From positions 1 to 16,008 of the forward strand of contig MHYI01000301.1 in the NCBI GenBank assembly GCA_001828295.1: DNA of 16,008 nt, read 5' to 3'. Source of the DNA: Planctomycetes bacterium RBG_16_41_13 (GTDB lineage Bacteria > Planctomycetota > Brocadiia > Brocadiales > Brocadiaceae). A program made the position numbers and the translations under genes. The notes under the pieces were generated by a model. The model saw only the letters and a program-made list of their open reading frames with translations. It had not been told where the DNA came from and ran no database searches. Positions 1 through 6,730 of this stretch are shown here, in pieces; the stretch's first letter is position 1, and every line of letters begins with the position of its first letter.

Positions 1-54
1 AAACAGCTAAACTGTTACAGTTTTGATAATTTTGCCGAAAAAAATTAAAAATGC

Positions 55-84
55 TTGCAATCTTCTTCCATTTTGGTTTAATAT
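55..84 (+). promoter_or_regulatory. Candidate sigma70-type promoter for the radical SAM gene
   Basis: A TTGCAA box (55-60) and a TAATAT box (79-84) are separated by 18 bp, close to the housekeeping consensus. The predicted start near 91 leaves about 43 nt of leader before the TTG start at 134. That leader holds a small dyad, GTGAT (102-106) and ATCAC (112-116) around a 5-nt loop, which could be an operator or a weak hairpin. No clear Shine-Dalgarno sequence precedes the start. This is sequence matching only. Confidence 0.45.
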
Positions 85-133
85 TGCCCCACATGGAAAG
101 TGTGATTTCCTATCACTTATTAAATAAAACATA

Positions 134-1612
134 TTGAATATATTACTAATATACCCTGAATTCCCGGATACATTCTGGAGTTTTAAGCACGCCCTTAAAT
201 TCATACGCAAAAAGGCATCCTTTCCCCCGCTAGGACTCCTGACAGTTGCTGCAATGCTGCCGCCAGAGTGGTCAAAGCGCCTGATAGACGTCAATGTAAC
301 AAAACTCACGGATGACGATCTGTCATGGGCAGATTATGCGTTTATCAGCGGCATGGTTGTCCAGAGAACGTCGGCAAAACATATCATTGGACGTTGCAGT
401 AAAGCCGGCGTTAAGGTGGTTGCCGGAGGTCCTTTATTCACGAGCGAACATGAACAATTTGAGAATGTCGATCATTTCGTACTCAACGAAGCAGAGCTAA
501 CCCTGCCATCCTTTTTGGAAGACCTGAATAATAATTGCGCTAAACGTGTATATATTTCATCTAATTTTGCCGACATTCAAAAAACACCAGTCCCTCTGTG
601 GGAGTTAGCCGATCTGAACCAATACGCCTCAATGAGCATACAGTACTCCCGTGGTTGTCCATACCACTGCGAGTTTTGCAACGTGACGTCATTGTTTGGA
701 CGACGTACACGCACCAAAACTGTTGAACAGATCATTGCCGAGTTGGACAGTTTCTATAACAGGGGTTGGCGTGGGGCCGTATTCTTCGTAGATGACAATC
801 TCATCGGTAATAAAAAAAACCTCAAGAACGAACTACTGCCAGCCCTGATCAAATGGCAAGGCGAACATGTGCCGATACCGTTTAACACCGAAATCTCCAT
901 TAACATTGCCGATGATGAATCCCTGATGCAAATGATGTCCGAAGCAGGCTTTATTACGGTTTTTATCGGGATCGAAACGCCGGATACGGATAGCCTGGCA
1001 GAATGTAACAAAAAACAAAATAAAAACCGTAACCTCCTCGAAGACGTGCGGCGTATTCAGCGGGCCGGACTGCAAGTACAAGCGGGTTTTATCGTTGGTT
1101 TTGACAACGACACACCATCCATCTTTCAGCGACAAATTGATTTTATACAGAATAGCGGGATTGTGTCTGCGATGATTGGCCTGCTCCAGGCCCCGGCAGG
1201 GACGCGGCTATACGAACGTCTAATGCAGGAAGGGCGTTTGCTTGGACAGATGTCGGGGGACAATGTAGACGGCACCACTAACATTATCCCTAAAATGGAC
1301 ATTGATACATTCCGGGAAGGATATAAAAAAATATTGAAACACATTTATACTCCCAAAAACCACTATCAGCGCATAAAGACCTTCTTCCGGGAATATAAAG
1401 CGCCAAAGATTAAAGCGCAAATTACCTTCAATGACATACTGGCGTTATTCCGCGCCATCTTCCACCTCGGTATCCTTGGCAATGAACGTTTTCACTTTTG
1501 GAAGCTCTTGTTATGGACATCCTTTCACCATCGGGAATTATTACCACTTTCCATTACCCTTGCAGTTTTCGGCTACCATTTCCGCAAGGTCAGTAAATTA
1601 CACGTCCTGTAA
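134..1612 (+). CDS. B12-binding radical SAM protein, DUF4070 type
   Basis: The 492-residue protein has a cobalamin-binding Rossmann-like N-terminus (about 1-140; MNILLIYPEF start, PPLGLLTVAAMLP at 31-43, GGP at 98-100). The radical SAM core follows, with the 4Fe-4S motif CPYHCEFC (C175, C179, C182). The C-terminal region from about 340 is DUF4070-like. Proteins of this class use SAM and often methylcobalamin to methylate or rearrange unactivated carbons. The family includes the hopanoid C-2 methylase HpnP, but also many enzymes of unknown substrate, so no substrate is assigned. The start is TTG at 134, since an in-frame TAA lies at 125-127 and the MNILLIYP opening is typical of the family. 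By eye the gene is richer in G+C than the rest of the window, which hints at a different history. It appears monocistronic. Radical SAM and B12 class are secure; the role is unknown. Confidence 0.88.
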   Translation: MNILLIYPEFPDTFWSFKHALKFIRKKASFPPLGLLTVAAMLPPEWSKRLIDVNVTKLTDDDLSWADYAFISGMVVQRTSAKHIIGRCSKAGVKVVAGGPLFTSEHEQFENVDHFVLNEAELTLPSFLEDLNNNCAKRVYISSNFADIQKTPVPLWELADLNQYASMSIQYSRGCPYHCEFCNVTSLFGRRTRTKTVEQIIAELDSFYNRGWRGAVFFVDDNLIGNKKNLKNELLPALIKWQGEHVPIPFNTEISINIADDESLMQMMSEAGFITVFIGIETPDTDSLAECNKKQNKNRNLLEDVRRIQRAGLQVQAGFIVGFDNDTPSIFQRQIDFIQNSGIVSAMIGLLQAPAGTRLYERLMQEGRLLGQMSGDNVDGTTNIIPKMDIDTFREGYKKILKHIYTPKNHYQRIKTFFREYKAPKIKAQITFNDILALFRAIFHLGILGNERFHFWKLLLWTSFHHRELLPLSITLAVFGYHFRKVSKLHVL

Positions 1613-1839
1613 ATCAAAAAAATTCAGGGGGGAATGGGGTCGTCCTTTAGAAGGCCTTTGTCAATCTGAAATTACATTGTATAAGTTGAAATAACAGAAT
1701 AGCGTACAACAAGGGGATTGGATCTTTATTGCTGTAAAATACCCGGAAAATATTCCTCAAGTGTATCTCACTGTTTTAAGGTATGCATATGAAAAATGCA
1801 GTGGTAAAATGAAAAAGGCCTTTGTCTATAAGGCATTCC

Positions 1840-2223
1840 TCATTGGGGTTTTTGCTTTATTTCAATCAGGTTGCCGGAGAAATCCTTAAGGAAATATACA
1901 GTCTTATCTTTATGTTTTCCCTCAATAAGCTCCGCATCAAATCGCTGCGCCTTTTCTGCAATCTCCGAAAAGCTATCAATCATCATCCCGAAATGCGTAA
2001 AATTGGGACATGCATGCTTAAAATCAGAGATAAATACCTCGATCTTTATTCCGGGCTTTTCAAAAACCAACACTTTGATCTCTTGGGAAAGAGAGAATAA
2101 TTGCTTTGAAAGTTCCGGAGGTAAAAGTATCTCTCTTGTTTTCTCAAGACCTAAAAAGTCCCGATAAAATTTCAGCGCGTGGTCTTCGCTCTTATTTGTA
2201 ATGCCAATGTGATTTAATTCCAT
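1840..2223 (-). CDS. VOC (glyoxalase/bleomycin-resistance fold) family protein
   Basis: The 127-residue protein is a single vicinal-oxygen-chelate unit of two beta-alpha-beta-beta-beta halves. The four expected metal-ligand positions are all present: H5 in LNHIGI, E62 in IKIEVF, H77 in FTHFGM and E121 in NLIEIK. The set HEHE is typical of metal-binding glyoxalase I-like and methylmalonyl-CoA-epimerase-like members, so an active metalloenzyme is likely. The substrate cannot be read from the sequence. The ATG at 2223 opens directly into the first strand. The gene is flanked on both sides by plus-strand genes and seems to be transcribed alone. A strong promoter match lies so close that the mRNA may have almost no leader. 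Fold call is firm; a specific name such as lactoylglutathione lyase is not justified. Confidence 0.82.
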   Translation of the reverse strand: MELNHIGITNKSEDHALKFYRDFLGLEKTREILLPPELSKQLFSLSQEIKVLVFEKPGIKIEVFISDFKHACPNFTHFGMMIDSFSEIAEKAQRFDAELIEGKHKDKTVYFLKDFSGNLIEIKQKPQ

Positions 2224-2228
2224 GCCGT

Positions 2229-2256
2229 ATTTTAGCGTTTAATTGTCCCTTGTCAA
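2229..2256 (-). promoter_or_regulatory. Candidate sigma70-type promoter for the VOC gene
   Basis: On the minus strand, a perfect TTGACA (complement of 2251-2256) is followed after 16 bp by TAAAAT (complement of 2229-2234). With usual spacing, transcription would start at about 2222-2223, which is the A of the VOC start codon. This predicts a leaderless or nearly leaderless mRNA. Alternatively the true translation start could lie downstream, but the protein opening fits the family well. Confidence 0.5.
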
Positions 2257-2284
2257 TGGGCTGGTTTCATCGCATTGCTACTAA

Positions 2285-2310
2285 GTGCACATGTGCACAA
2301 CACCTATACT
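2285..2310 (+). promoter_or_regulatory. 14-bp perfect palindrome upstream of a -10-like box
   Basis: GTGCACATGTGCAC (2285-2298) is a perfect 14-bp palindrome. A TATACT box lies just after it at 2305-2310, but there is no good -35 hexamer at the right distance. The palindrome would occupy the -35/spacer region of a promoter starting near 2317, a common position for a repressor or activator site. This promoter would give about 35 nt of leader to the ATG at 2352. The palindrome is seen directly; its operator role is inferred. Confidence 0.35.
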
Positions 2311-2351
2311 TTTTTCACTTTTTTATAAAGAAGGCGATTTTTCGGTTCTCA

Positions 2352-2903
2352 ATGAATAAATCTCATGTAACGATTTTTATTGATTCCAGCTACAACCCGG
2401 GGAGAAAGCTTGGCGTAGGTGGATTTTTGTGTATTCCGCATAACCCTGGTGAAACACCTGCAAACGAAGACATGTTCGAGACATGGTATTTTCCGGATGC
2501 AGTAAAAACAAGGATTGTGGAGAATACAACGAATACGCGGCTGGAACTTCAGACACTCCTTTGGGCACTTGAATCCCTCACATTAGAAAACGGGAACAAG
2601 GCCTCTGAAAAGAGGGGTTTCATAACAATTTATACAGACTGCCTTACCGCAGTTGATTTGCCTGGACGGAGAAAGAGGCTTGAGGACGTTTATTATCTCA
2701 GTAAAAGAAAGGGCTCCGTTTTGCGGAATGCGGATATCTACAAAAGCATTTTTGCGCTCTATGATGAGTTTTTGCCAAAGCTCGTCTGGATTAAAGGACA
2801 TACCCTGAAAAAAGACCGTGTTGGCGTACATAAAATATTTTCGGAAGTAGATAGATTAGTCAGGAACCATTTGAGAACTTACATCGCTCGTACATGCTCA
2901 TGA
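2352..2903 (+). CDS. Ribonuclease HI family protein
   Basis: The 183-residue protein carries all four acidic active-site positions of RNase H, numbered from the ATG at 2352: D11 in IFIDSS, E65 in TNTRLELQTLLWAL, D96 in YTDC and D167 in EVDRLVR. It also has the conserved His of the handle/flexible loop, H150 in WIKGHT. RNase HI cleaves the RNA strand of RNA-DNA hybrids such as R-loops and Okazaki primers. Compared with E. coli RNase HI (155 residues) it has longer loops around 28-50 and 100-125. The frame is open back to TTG 2250 and ATG 2256. I prefer 2352 because D11 then matches E. coli D10, and because the earlier starts overlap the divergent VOC promoter and lie upstream of the likely transcription start. 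The enzyme class is well supported. Whether this is the cell's main RNase H or an accessory copy cannot be told. Confidence 0.8.
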   Translation: MNKSHVTIFIDSSYNPGRKLGVGGFLCIPHNPGETPANEDMFETWYFPDAVKTRIVENTTNTRLELQTLLWALESLTLENGNKASEKRGFITIYTDCLTAVDLPGRRKRLEDVYYLSKRKGSVLRNADIYKSIFALYDEFLPKLVWIKGHTLKKDRVGVHKIFSEVDRLVRNHLRTYIARTCS

Positions 2904-2979
2904 TTTTTGACAGCATAATGGATGGGCTTTTTCAGACCAGTAGTTAGCAATCTATGGAGACATTCATTTATTCTGTATG

Positions 2980-3000
2980 TTTATTTGTACAACAAATAAA
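2980..3000. terminator. AT-rich hairpin between convergent genes
   Basis: A perfect 9-bp stem (2980-2988 with 2992-3000) with a 3-nt loop lies between the convergent RNase H and ParA genes, 8 bases from the ParA stop. It could end transcription from either side. The stem has only one G-C pair and no T-run follows on either strand, so it would be weak. Confidence 0.3.
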
Positions 3001-3007
3001 AGGCAAG

Positions 3008-3796
3008 TTATTCTTTTGGCATATCTTTTTCCATGGTAGTTTCTAATCCTACTACTTCTTTTGCTAACGCTATATAGTCTTTTGCTCCTGAACTTTCCGG
3101 TGCATACAGCGTAATAGGTTTTGCGGAAATTGGACATTCTGCCAAACGTACATTTTCACGAATTATTGTATTAAAAACCTTTTCATGAAAACGCTCTTTC
3201 ACTTGTTTATACACCTCATTGCTTAGATTTGTCCTGCCATCAAATCTGCACGCAATGATACCGGTGACTTCCAGTTTATGATTCAGCCTTTCCTTTATTA
3301 CCTGAACGGTATTTACAAGTGTTACTAGCCCATTCAACGCCAGCACTTTTGTTTCAAGAGGAATAAAGACTTCTTTTACAAAAGTAAGTGCATTTATCGT
3401 TATCAAGCCTAATGAAGGCGGACAATCCAACAAAATATAATCATAATTATTTGCAATAGGAGAGATTCTTTTGCGTAAGATAAGGTCGCGTTCTTTTTCA
3501 TTTGCCAAAATTCTTTCCACACCTGCCAATGCAACGTTCGAGGGTGCGAGGGTGAGATTATGAACACAAGTATCTTTCAAAATCTCTTCAAAATAAACCT
3601 CTTGCAAAAAGACATTGTACATCGATTTTTCTAAGGAATGTATATCGAGCCCAAACCATGAACTCATGTTGCCCTGAGGGTCCAAATCAACCAATAAAAC
3701 CTTCTTTCCCATTTCAGAAAGACAGGCACCAAGATTTACCGTTGTCGTTGTTTTAGCAACACCACCCTTTTGATTTGTCAGCGCAATACTACGCAT
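3008..3796 (-). CDS. ParA/Soj family ATPase, no adjacent ParB
   Basis: The 262-residue protein is a deviant-Walker P-loop ATPase of the ParA/MinD group. The Walker A motif KGGVAKTT spans 10-17 with the signature lysine K10 and the P-loop lysine K15. DLDPQG (37-42) and the Walker B stretch YILLDCPP with D124 follow. Such proteins bind DNA nonspecifically as ATP dimers and position chromosomes, plasmids or protein cargo, normally with a ParB-type partner. The length suits the short Soj type without an N-terminal DNA-binding domain. No parB-like gene or parS-like repeat cluster is visible. The downstream neighbour is a convergent gene, so parA stands alone. Only 47 bp separate its ATG from the palindromic element at 3844-3995, so the native promoter may have been displaced. 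The family call is secure; the partitioned cargo is unknown. Confidence 0.9.
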   Translation of the reverse strand: MRSIALTNQKGGVAKTTTTVNLGACLSEMGKKVLLVDLDPQGNMSSWFGLDIHSLEKSMYNVFLQEVYFEEILKDTCVHNLTLAPSNVALAGVERILANEKERDLILRKRISPIANNYDYILLDCPPSLGLITINALTFVKEVFIPLETKVLALNGLVTLVNTVQVIKERLNHKLEVTGIIACRFDGRTNLSNEVYKQVKERFHEKVFNTIIRENVRLAECPISAKPITLYAPESSGAKDYIALAKEVVGLETTMEKDMPKE

Positions 3797-3843
3797 ATTG
3801 TTATTTATTCAATTGAGAAAAAATGAAAAATATTAAAATAAAT

Positions 3844-3995
3844 GTAATACTTTAGTTTTTTGAAAAATTCCAATAGTAGCGATGTTTGCCGCATAGTGTA
3901 GGAGGCGAAGCATTTGCTATAAATTGCCATAAATACGTTCATACCCAAACTGGCAAATGCTTCGCCCCTACTTTTTCAAAAAACTAAAGTGTTAC
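3844..3995. mobile_element. MITE-like palindromic element with 24-bp TIRs and 8-bp target duplication
   Basis: This 152-bp non-coding element has terminal inverted repeats 3844-3867 and 3972-3995, which match at 23 of 24 positions (C/T difference at the fifth base). AAATAAAT flanks it on both sides (3836-3843 and 3996-4003), as expected for an 8-bp target duplication. A second inner inverted repeat lies inside it: 3898-3919 and 3950-3971, matching over about 20 bp around the core GGCGAAGCATTTGC with a one-base insertion. It has no coding capacity, so it would need a transposase in trans; several insertion-sequence families make 8-bp duplications, and the family is not assigned. AT-rich flanks make chance agreement of the 8-mer somewhat easier, but together with the TIRs the case is strong. 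Confidence 0.75.
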
Positions 3996-4181
3996 AAATA
4001 AATTCGTTTAAACTGTGAAATTCCTAAACATTTAAATAGTTTTATGAGTAATCTTTATCGATTCGTATAAAAATAGCATAATAAATATAACCAAAACAAA
4101 AAGGTTTCTCTACTAATTTTATCGAACCTTCCACAATTTTTTATGGGTATTCAAAATTGCATTATATTTATTAGTTAGTCA

Positions 4182-4210
4182 TTGACACTACTTTTTTAGC
4201 CTGATATAGT
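4182..4210 (+). promoter_or_regulatory. Sigma70-type promoter for the NnrS-like gene
   Basis: A perfect TTGACA (4182-4187) and TATAGT (4205-4210) are separated by the optimal 17 bp. Transcription would start near 4217, leaving a leader of about 140 nt before the ATG at 4356. The rest of the 3797-4355 gap holds the MITE and very AT-rich DNA (4004-4181) in which I see no further gene. No convincing FNR/CRP or NsrR-like box was recognised. Confidence 0.6.
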
Positions 4211-4298
4211 ATCTTCATTTAATTGTGCCTGGTTCAGTTTTTTATTTTGCATATTTTGGTTACAGTAGAATATCGCTTTATCATAAATCATAATAATC

Positions 4299-4313
4299 AC
4301 TGTTAAAAACAGT
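4299..4313 (+). other. Small hairpin in the leader of the NnrS-like gene
   Basis: ACTGTT (4299-4304) pairs perfectly with AACAGT (4308-4313) across an AAA loop. It lies within the predicted 140-nt leader, about 40 nt before the start codon. It could be an RNA hairpin or a protein-binding dyad. It is not a terminator, since no T-run follows directly. Confidence 0.3.
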
Positions 4314-4355
4314 CGTTCTATGAAATTACCTTAAAAAATTTTTAGGATTATTTTT

Positions 4356-6113
4356 ATGGACAGGATTCGGGAAGATAGTACGGTAAAGGAAATTGCAGAA
4401 AAGTTTCCGGTGACCCGAAAGATATTTGACACCTATGGGATAATGTGTGGAGGTGATTCGCTTCCGGACAAACCTATTTCTTTTTTCGCCAAGATGCACA
4501 ACGTCAATCCGTCAACACTGATCGAGGACCTGCAAAACCTTATTGACGGCAAAGAAGTAGAAAATGATGCTGTGTCTTTAATCAAACCACAAACAGAGCA
4601 TATCTATGAATTTTTTATAAAAACATCAATTATCATCGTGCTTTCCACTGGTTGTCTGTATGGAGCTGCAATGTTAGCATACATGGCATATAAGAGATCG
4701 TTCCTCTCAGTTCCCTGGGTGTTACTGGAAACACACGGAGATACGCAAGTTTATGGATGGGTGGGATTATTCATAATGGGCCTTTCATTTTTTGCTTTGC
4801 CAAAGTTTTGGAATACGATTTTGTATAGTACGCAACTGGCGTACAAATCTTTTTTTTTAATGGTACTAGGGATTTTATTATCTTTTGTTTTCAAAACAAT
4901 TTCTTATTATTCCGGGGGGCTTTTCTTAAAAATTCCGGTATTTGCGGGATTGTCACTGCAAACGGCTTCTATTGCTATTTTTATGTATGTTTTATGCAGA
5001 ACATATTTTTCTTCAGAAAAACGTGACTATGAAGTTTATGAAGGTTTCATACTATCGAGTTTTCTATGGTTTCTTTTACAAGCGTTTGTTTTTACTGCCT
5101 TACATTTTCACTACTGCATAGTAGGTAACACAGAAATACCAGAATATTTTAAAGATCCTATCAGGCATATTCAAATTGTCGGTTTTTCTTGTTTGGTGAT
5201 AATTGGTATTTTTACTAAAACGTTACCAATATTTCTCGGCATACAAGTCCCTAACAAAAGAAATAGCGTATATGTGTTGTATCTGCTAAATCTCTCAATA
5301 GCGTTAAGGGTCTTCTCCGAATTTTACAAAGCCTATACCCCAAATCTTTACGGATTTTTTACCGCAATATCTTGTATTTCAGGACTTTTAGAAGCCCTCG
5401 GCGTTTTTCTATTTATTTATAATTTAAACTTATTCGATAAAAAGAAACTTGTTCAAAATAAGGTTAAACTCCCAACCGGTTTCAGAAAATACATTTGGGC
5501 AGCTTTATTCTGGTTATTTGTCTCTGAAAGTGCCTTTTTAACTTTTACCCTATATGAAACATTTGCAGGAGAAAAGGTTTCTCATGCCTTATTTGGAGCA
5601 TATAGGCACGCAATTTTTGTAGGATTTATCAGTATGATGATTATCGGGTGCGCCTCTAAAATGATTCCGCTAAGCAAAGGAGTAAAACTGTTTAGCCCAA
5701 AATTACTGAATTTAACGTTTTTCCTCATCGTATTAGGTTGCGCATTCAGGGTTGTCGCCCAACCTGTTTCATTTCACCTCAATCCTCAATTTTATTTTTT
5801 GCTGGGACTCAGTGGTTTTATAGAATATGCCGCTATATTCTTTTTTGGTATTAATGTATTGAAAACACTGAAATCTAACCAGGAGGAAATTGCCGAACAA
5901 ATAAACTCAGCAACTGCTGCTACGAATGTTTATCAATTGATCAGACAATATCCGCAAACATTAGACATTTTAATAGGATATGGTTTTAAACAGCTAAAAA
6001 ATCCTGTGTTAAGAAATACCCTGGCAAGAACAATAAGCCTGGGACAAGCCGTCCAAATTGTACCGGTGAATCTTGAGGATTTGTTAAGGGATTTGAATGC
6101 TTCAATGAAGTGA
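4356..6113 (+). CDS. ScdA_N / NnrS-like / DUF1858 membrane protein
   Basis: The 585-residue protein has three parts. Residues 1-65 resemble the ScdA N-terminal domain (DUF542) found on RIC/YtfE proteins that repair nitrosatively damaged Fe-S centres; TYGIMCGG holds a single Cys, C31. Residues about 85-505 form roughly 12 membrane helices with NnrS-like conserved histidines: H127 in LLETHGDTQVYGW, H271 in PIRHIQIVGF and H418 in AYRHAIFVGF. Each lies in or before a Gly-rich helix, as in haem-binding NnrS proteins. Residues about 524-583 match DUF1858 (YQLIRQYPQTLDIL, GF, NPVLRNTLAR, LEDLLRDLNA). NnrS proteins protect denitrifiers against nitric oxide, so a role in NO tolerance or handling is inferred. 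AGGA (4344-4347) sits 8 nt before the ATG. The gene is monocistronic and convergent with pgsA. Domain calls are good; function is inferred. Confidence 0.78.
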   Translation: MDRIREDSTVKEIAEKFPVTRKIFDTYGIMCGGDSLPDKPISFFAKMHNVNPSTLIEDLQNLIDGKEVENDAVSLIKPQTEHIYEFFIKTSIIIVLSTGCLYGAAMLAYMAYKRSFLSVPWVLLETHGDTQVYGWVGLFIMGLSFFALPKFWNTILYSTQLAYKSFFLMVLGILLSFVFKTISYYSGGLFLKIPVFAGLSLQTASIAIFMYVLCRTYFSSEKRDYEVYEGFILSSFLWFLLQAFVFTALHFHYCIVGNTEIPEYFKDPIRHIQIVGFSCLVIIGIFTKTLPIFLGIQVPNKRNSVYVLYLLNLSIALRVFSEFYKAYTPNLYGFFTAISCISGLLEALGVFLFIYNLNLFDKKKLVQNKVKLPTGFRKYIWAALFWLFVSESAFLTFTLYETFAGEKVSHALFGAYRHAIFVGFISMMIIGCASKMIPLSKGVKLFSPKLLNLTFFLIVLGCAFRVVAQPVSFHLNPQFYFLLGLSGFIEYAAIFFFGINVLKTLKSNQEEIAEQINSATAATNVYQLIRQYPQTLDILIGYGFKQLKNPVLRNTLARTISLGQAVQIVPVNLEDLLRDLNASMK

Positions 6114-6134
6114 GTGTTGTTTCACTCCAATAGT

Positions 6135-6701
6135 TTATCTTTCTAACAACGCCGGGCTGGCCTTTACCATATATTTTATACCGGAGACCACCGTAATAAT
6201 CACCGTCAACCATAACAGAACAATGATTATGTTCTTTATACTTCCCACATGTTTTAAATAAGCGGAAAAAAGCAACATTAAACTGATAGTCAACGCCTGA
6301 ACAAACATTTTCGCTTTCCCCCATAATGTAGCACCGAATTCAATGCCTCTTGCTTCAGAGTAACTTCTTATACTGCTGACAAAGAATTCTCTGGCAACAA
6401 TCACTAATACCATCCAGGGGGGGATATTTTCATAGCCATGTTTTATCAGTAAAATGAAACCTCCACAAACAATAATTTTGTCCACAAAAGGATCGGCAAT
6501 ACGTCCAAAATCAGTCAAAAGACCTTTCTTCCTTGCAACATAACCGTCTAACCAATCTGTTAATGATGCTGCTAAAAAGGAGAGCAGGGAGAGTGCATAA
6601 CAATGATAGGACAGGAAAATAAAGAATATAATAGCCAACAAGAGTCTGAATAATGTCAGGCTATTCGGAAGGTTAAATATGGTAGATTTTTGGAAACCCA
6701 T
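6135..6701 (-). CDS. pgsA: CDP-diacylglycerol--glycerol-3-phosphate 3-phosphatidyltransferase
   Basis: The protein transfers the phosphatidyl group from CDP-diacylglycerol to glycerol 3-phosphate, the committed step to phosphatidylglycerol, in the membrane. The full CDP-alcohol phosphotransferase motif is present at residues 49-74: D49, D52-G53, A56-R57, G66, D70 and D74, the last two being catalytic/metal ligands. N-terminal LPNSLTLFRLLLA is typical of PgsA. About five to six membrane segments can be seen. The length of 189 residues suits the family. The ATG at 6701 is used here; TTG at 6707 is an in-frame alternative and has the better-spaced AGGTG. The rimO-pgsA neighbourhood is seen in many bacteria. 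A hairpin-forming dyad lies 30 bp upstream. Related CDP-alcohol transferases are possible but the N-terminus and context favour PgsA. Confidence 0.88.
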   Translation of the reverse strand: MGFQKSTIFNLPNSLTLFRLLLAIIFFIFLSYHCYALSLLSFLAASLTDWLDGYVARKKGLLTDFGRIADPFVDKIIVCGGFILLIKHGYENIPPWMVLVIVAREFFVSSIRSYSEARGIEFGATLWGKAKMFVQALTISLMLLFSAYLKHVGSIKNIIIVLLWLTVIITVVSGIKYMVKASPALLER

Positions 6702-6730
6702 AATCAATAACTCGCACCTAAATTAAACAA

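Noticed and set aside
1809..1889. A small lipoprotein-like peptide, MKKAFVYKAFLIGVFALFQ followed by SGC
   Set aside because: The lipobox-like end is simply the antisense of the VOC C-terminus, there is no good ribosome-binding site, and only 26 codons remain.
2250..2351. N-terminal extension of the RNase H protein from TTG 2250 or ATG 2256
   Set aside because: It overlaps the divergent VOC promoter, lies upstream of the likely transcription start, and puts 34 non-family residues before the RNase H fold.
6109..6127. Possible bidirectional terminator between the NnrS-like gene and pgsA
   Set aside because: The GAGTG/CACTC stem is only 5 bp with a 6-nt loop and no clear T-run, too weak to call.
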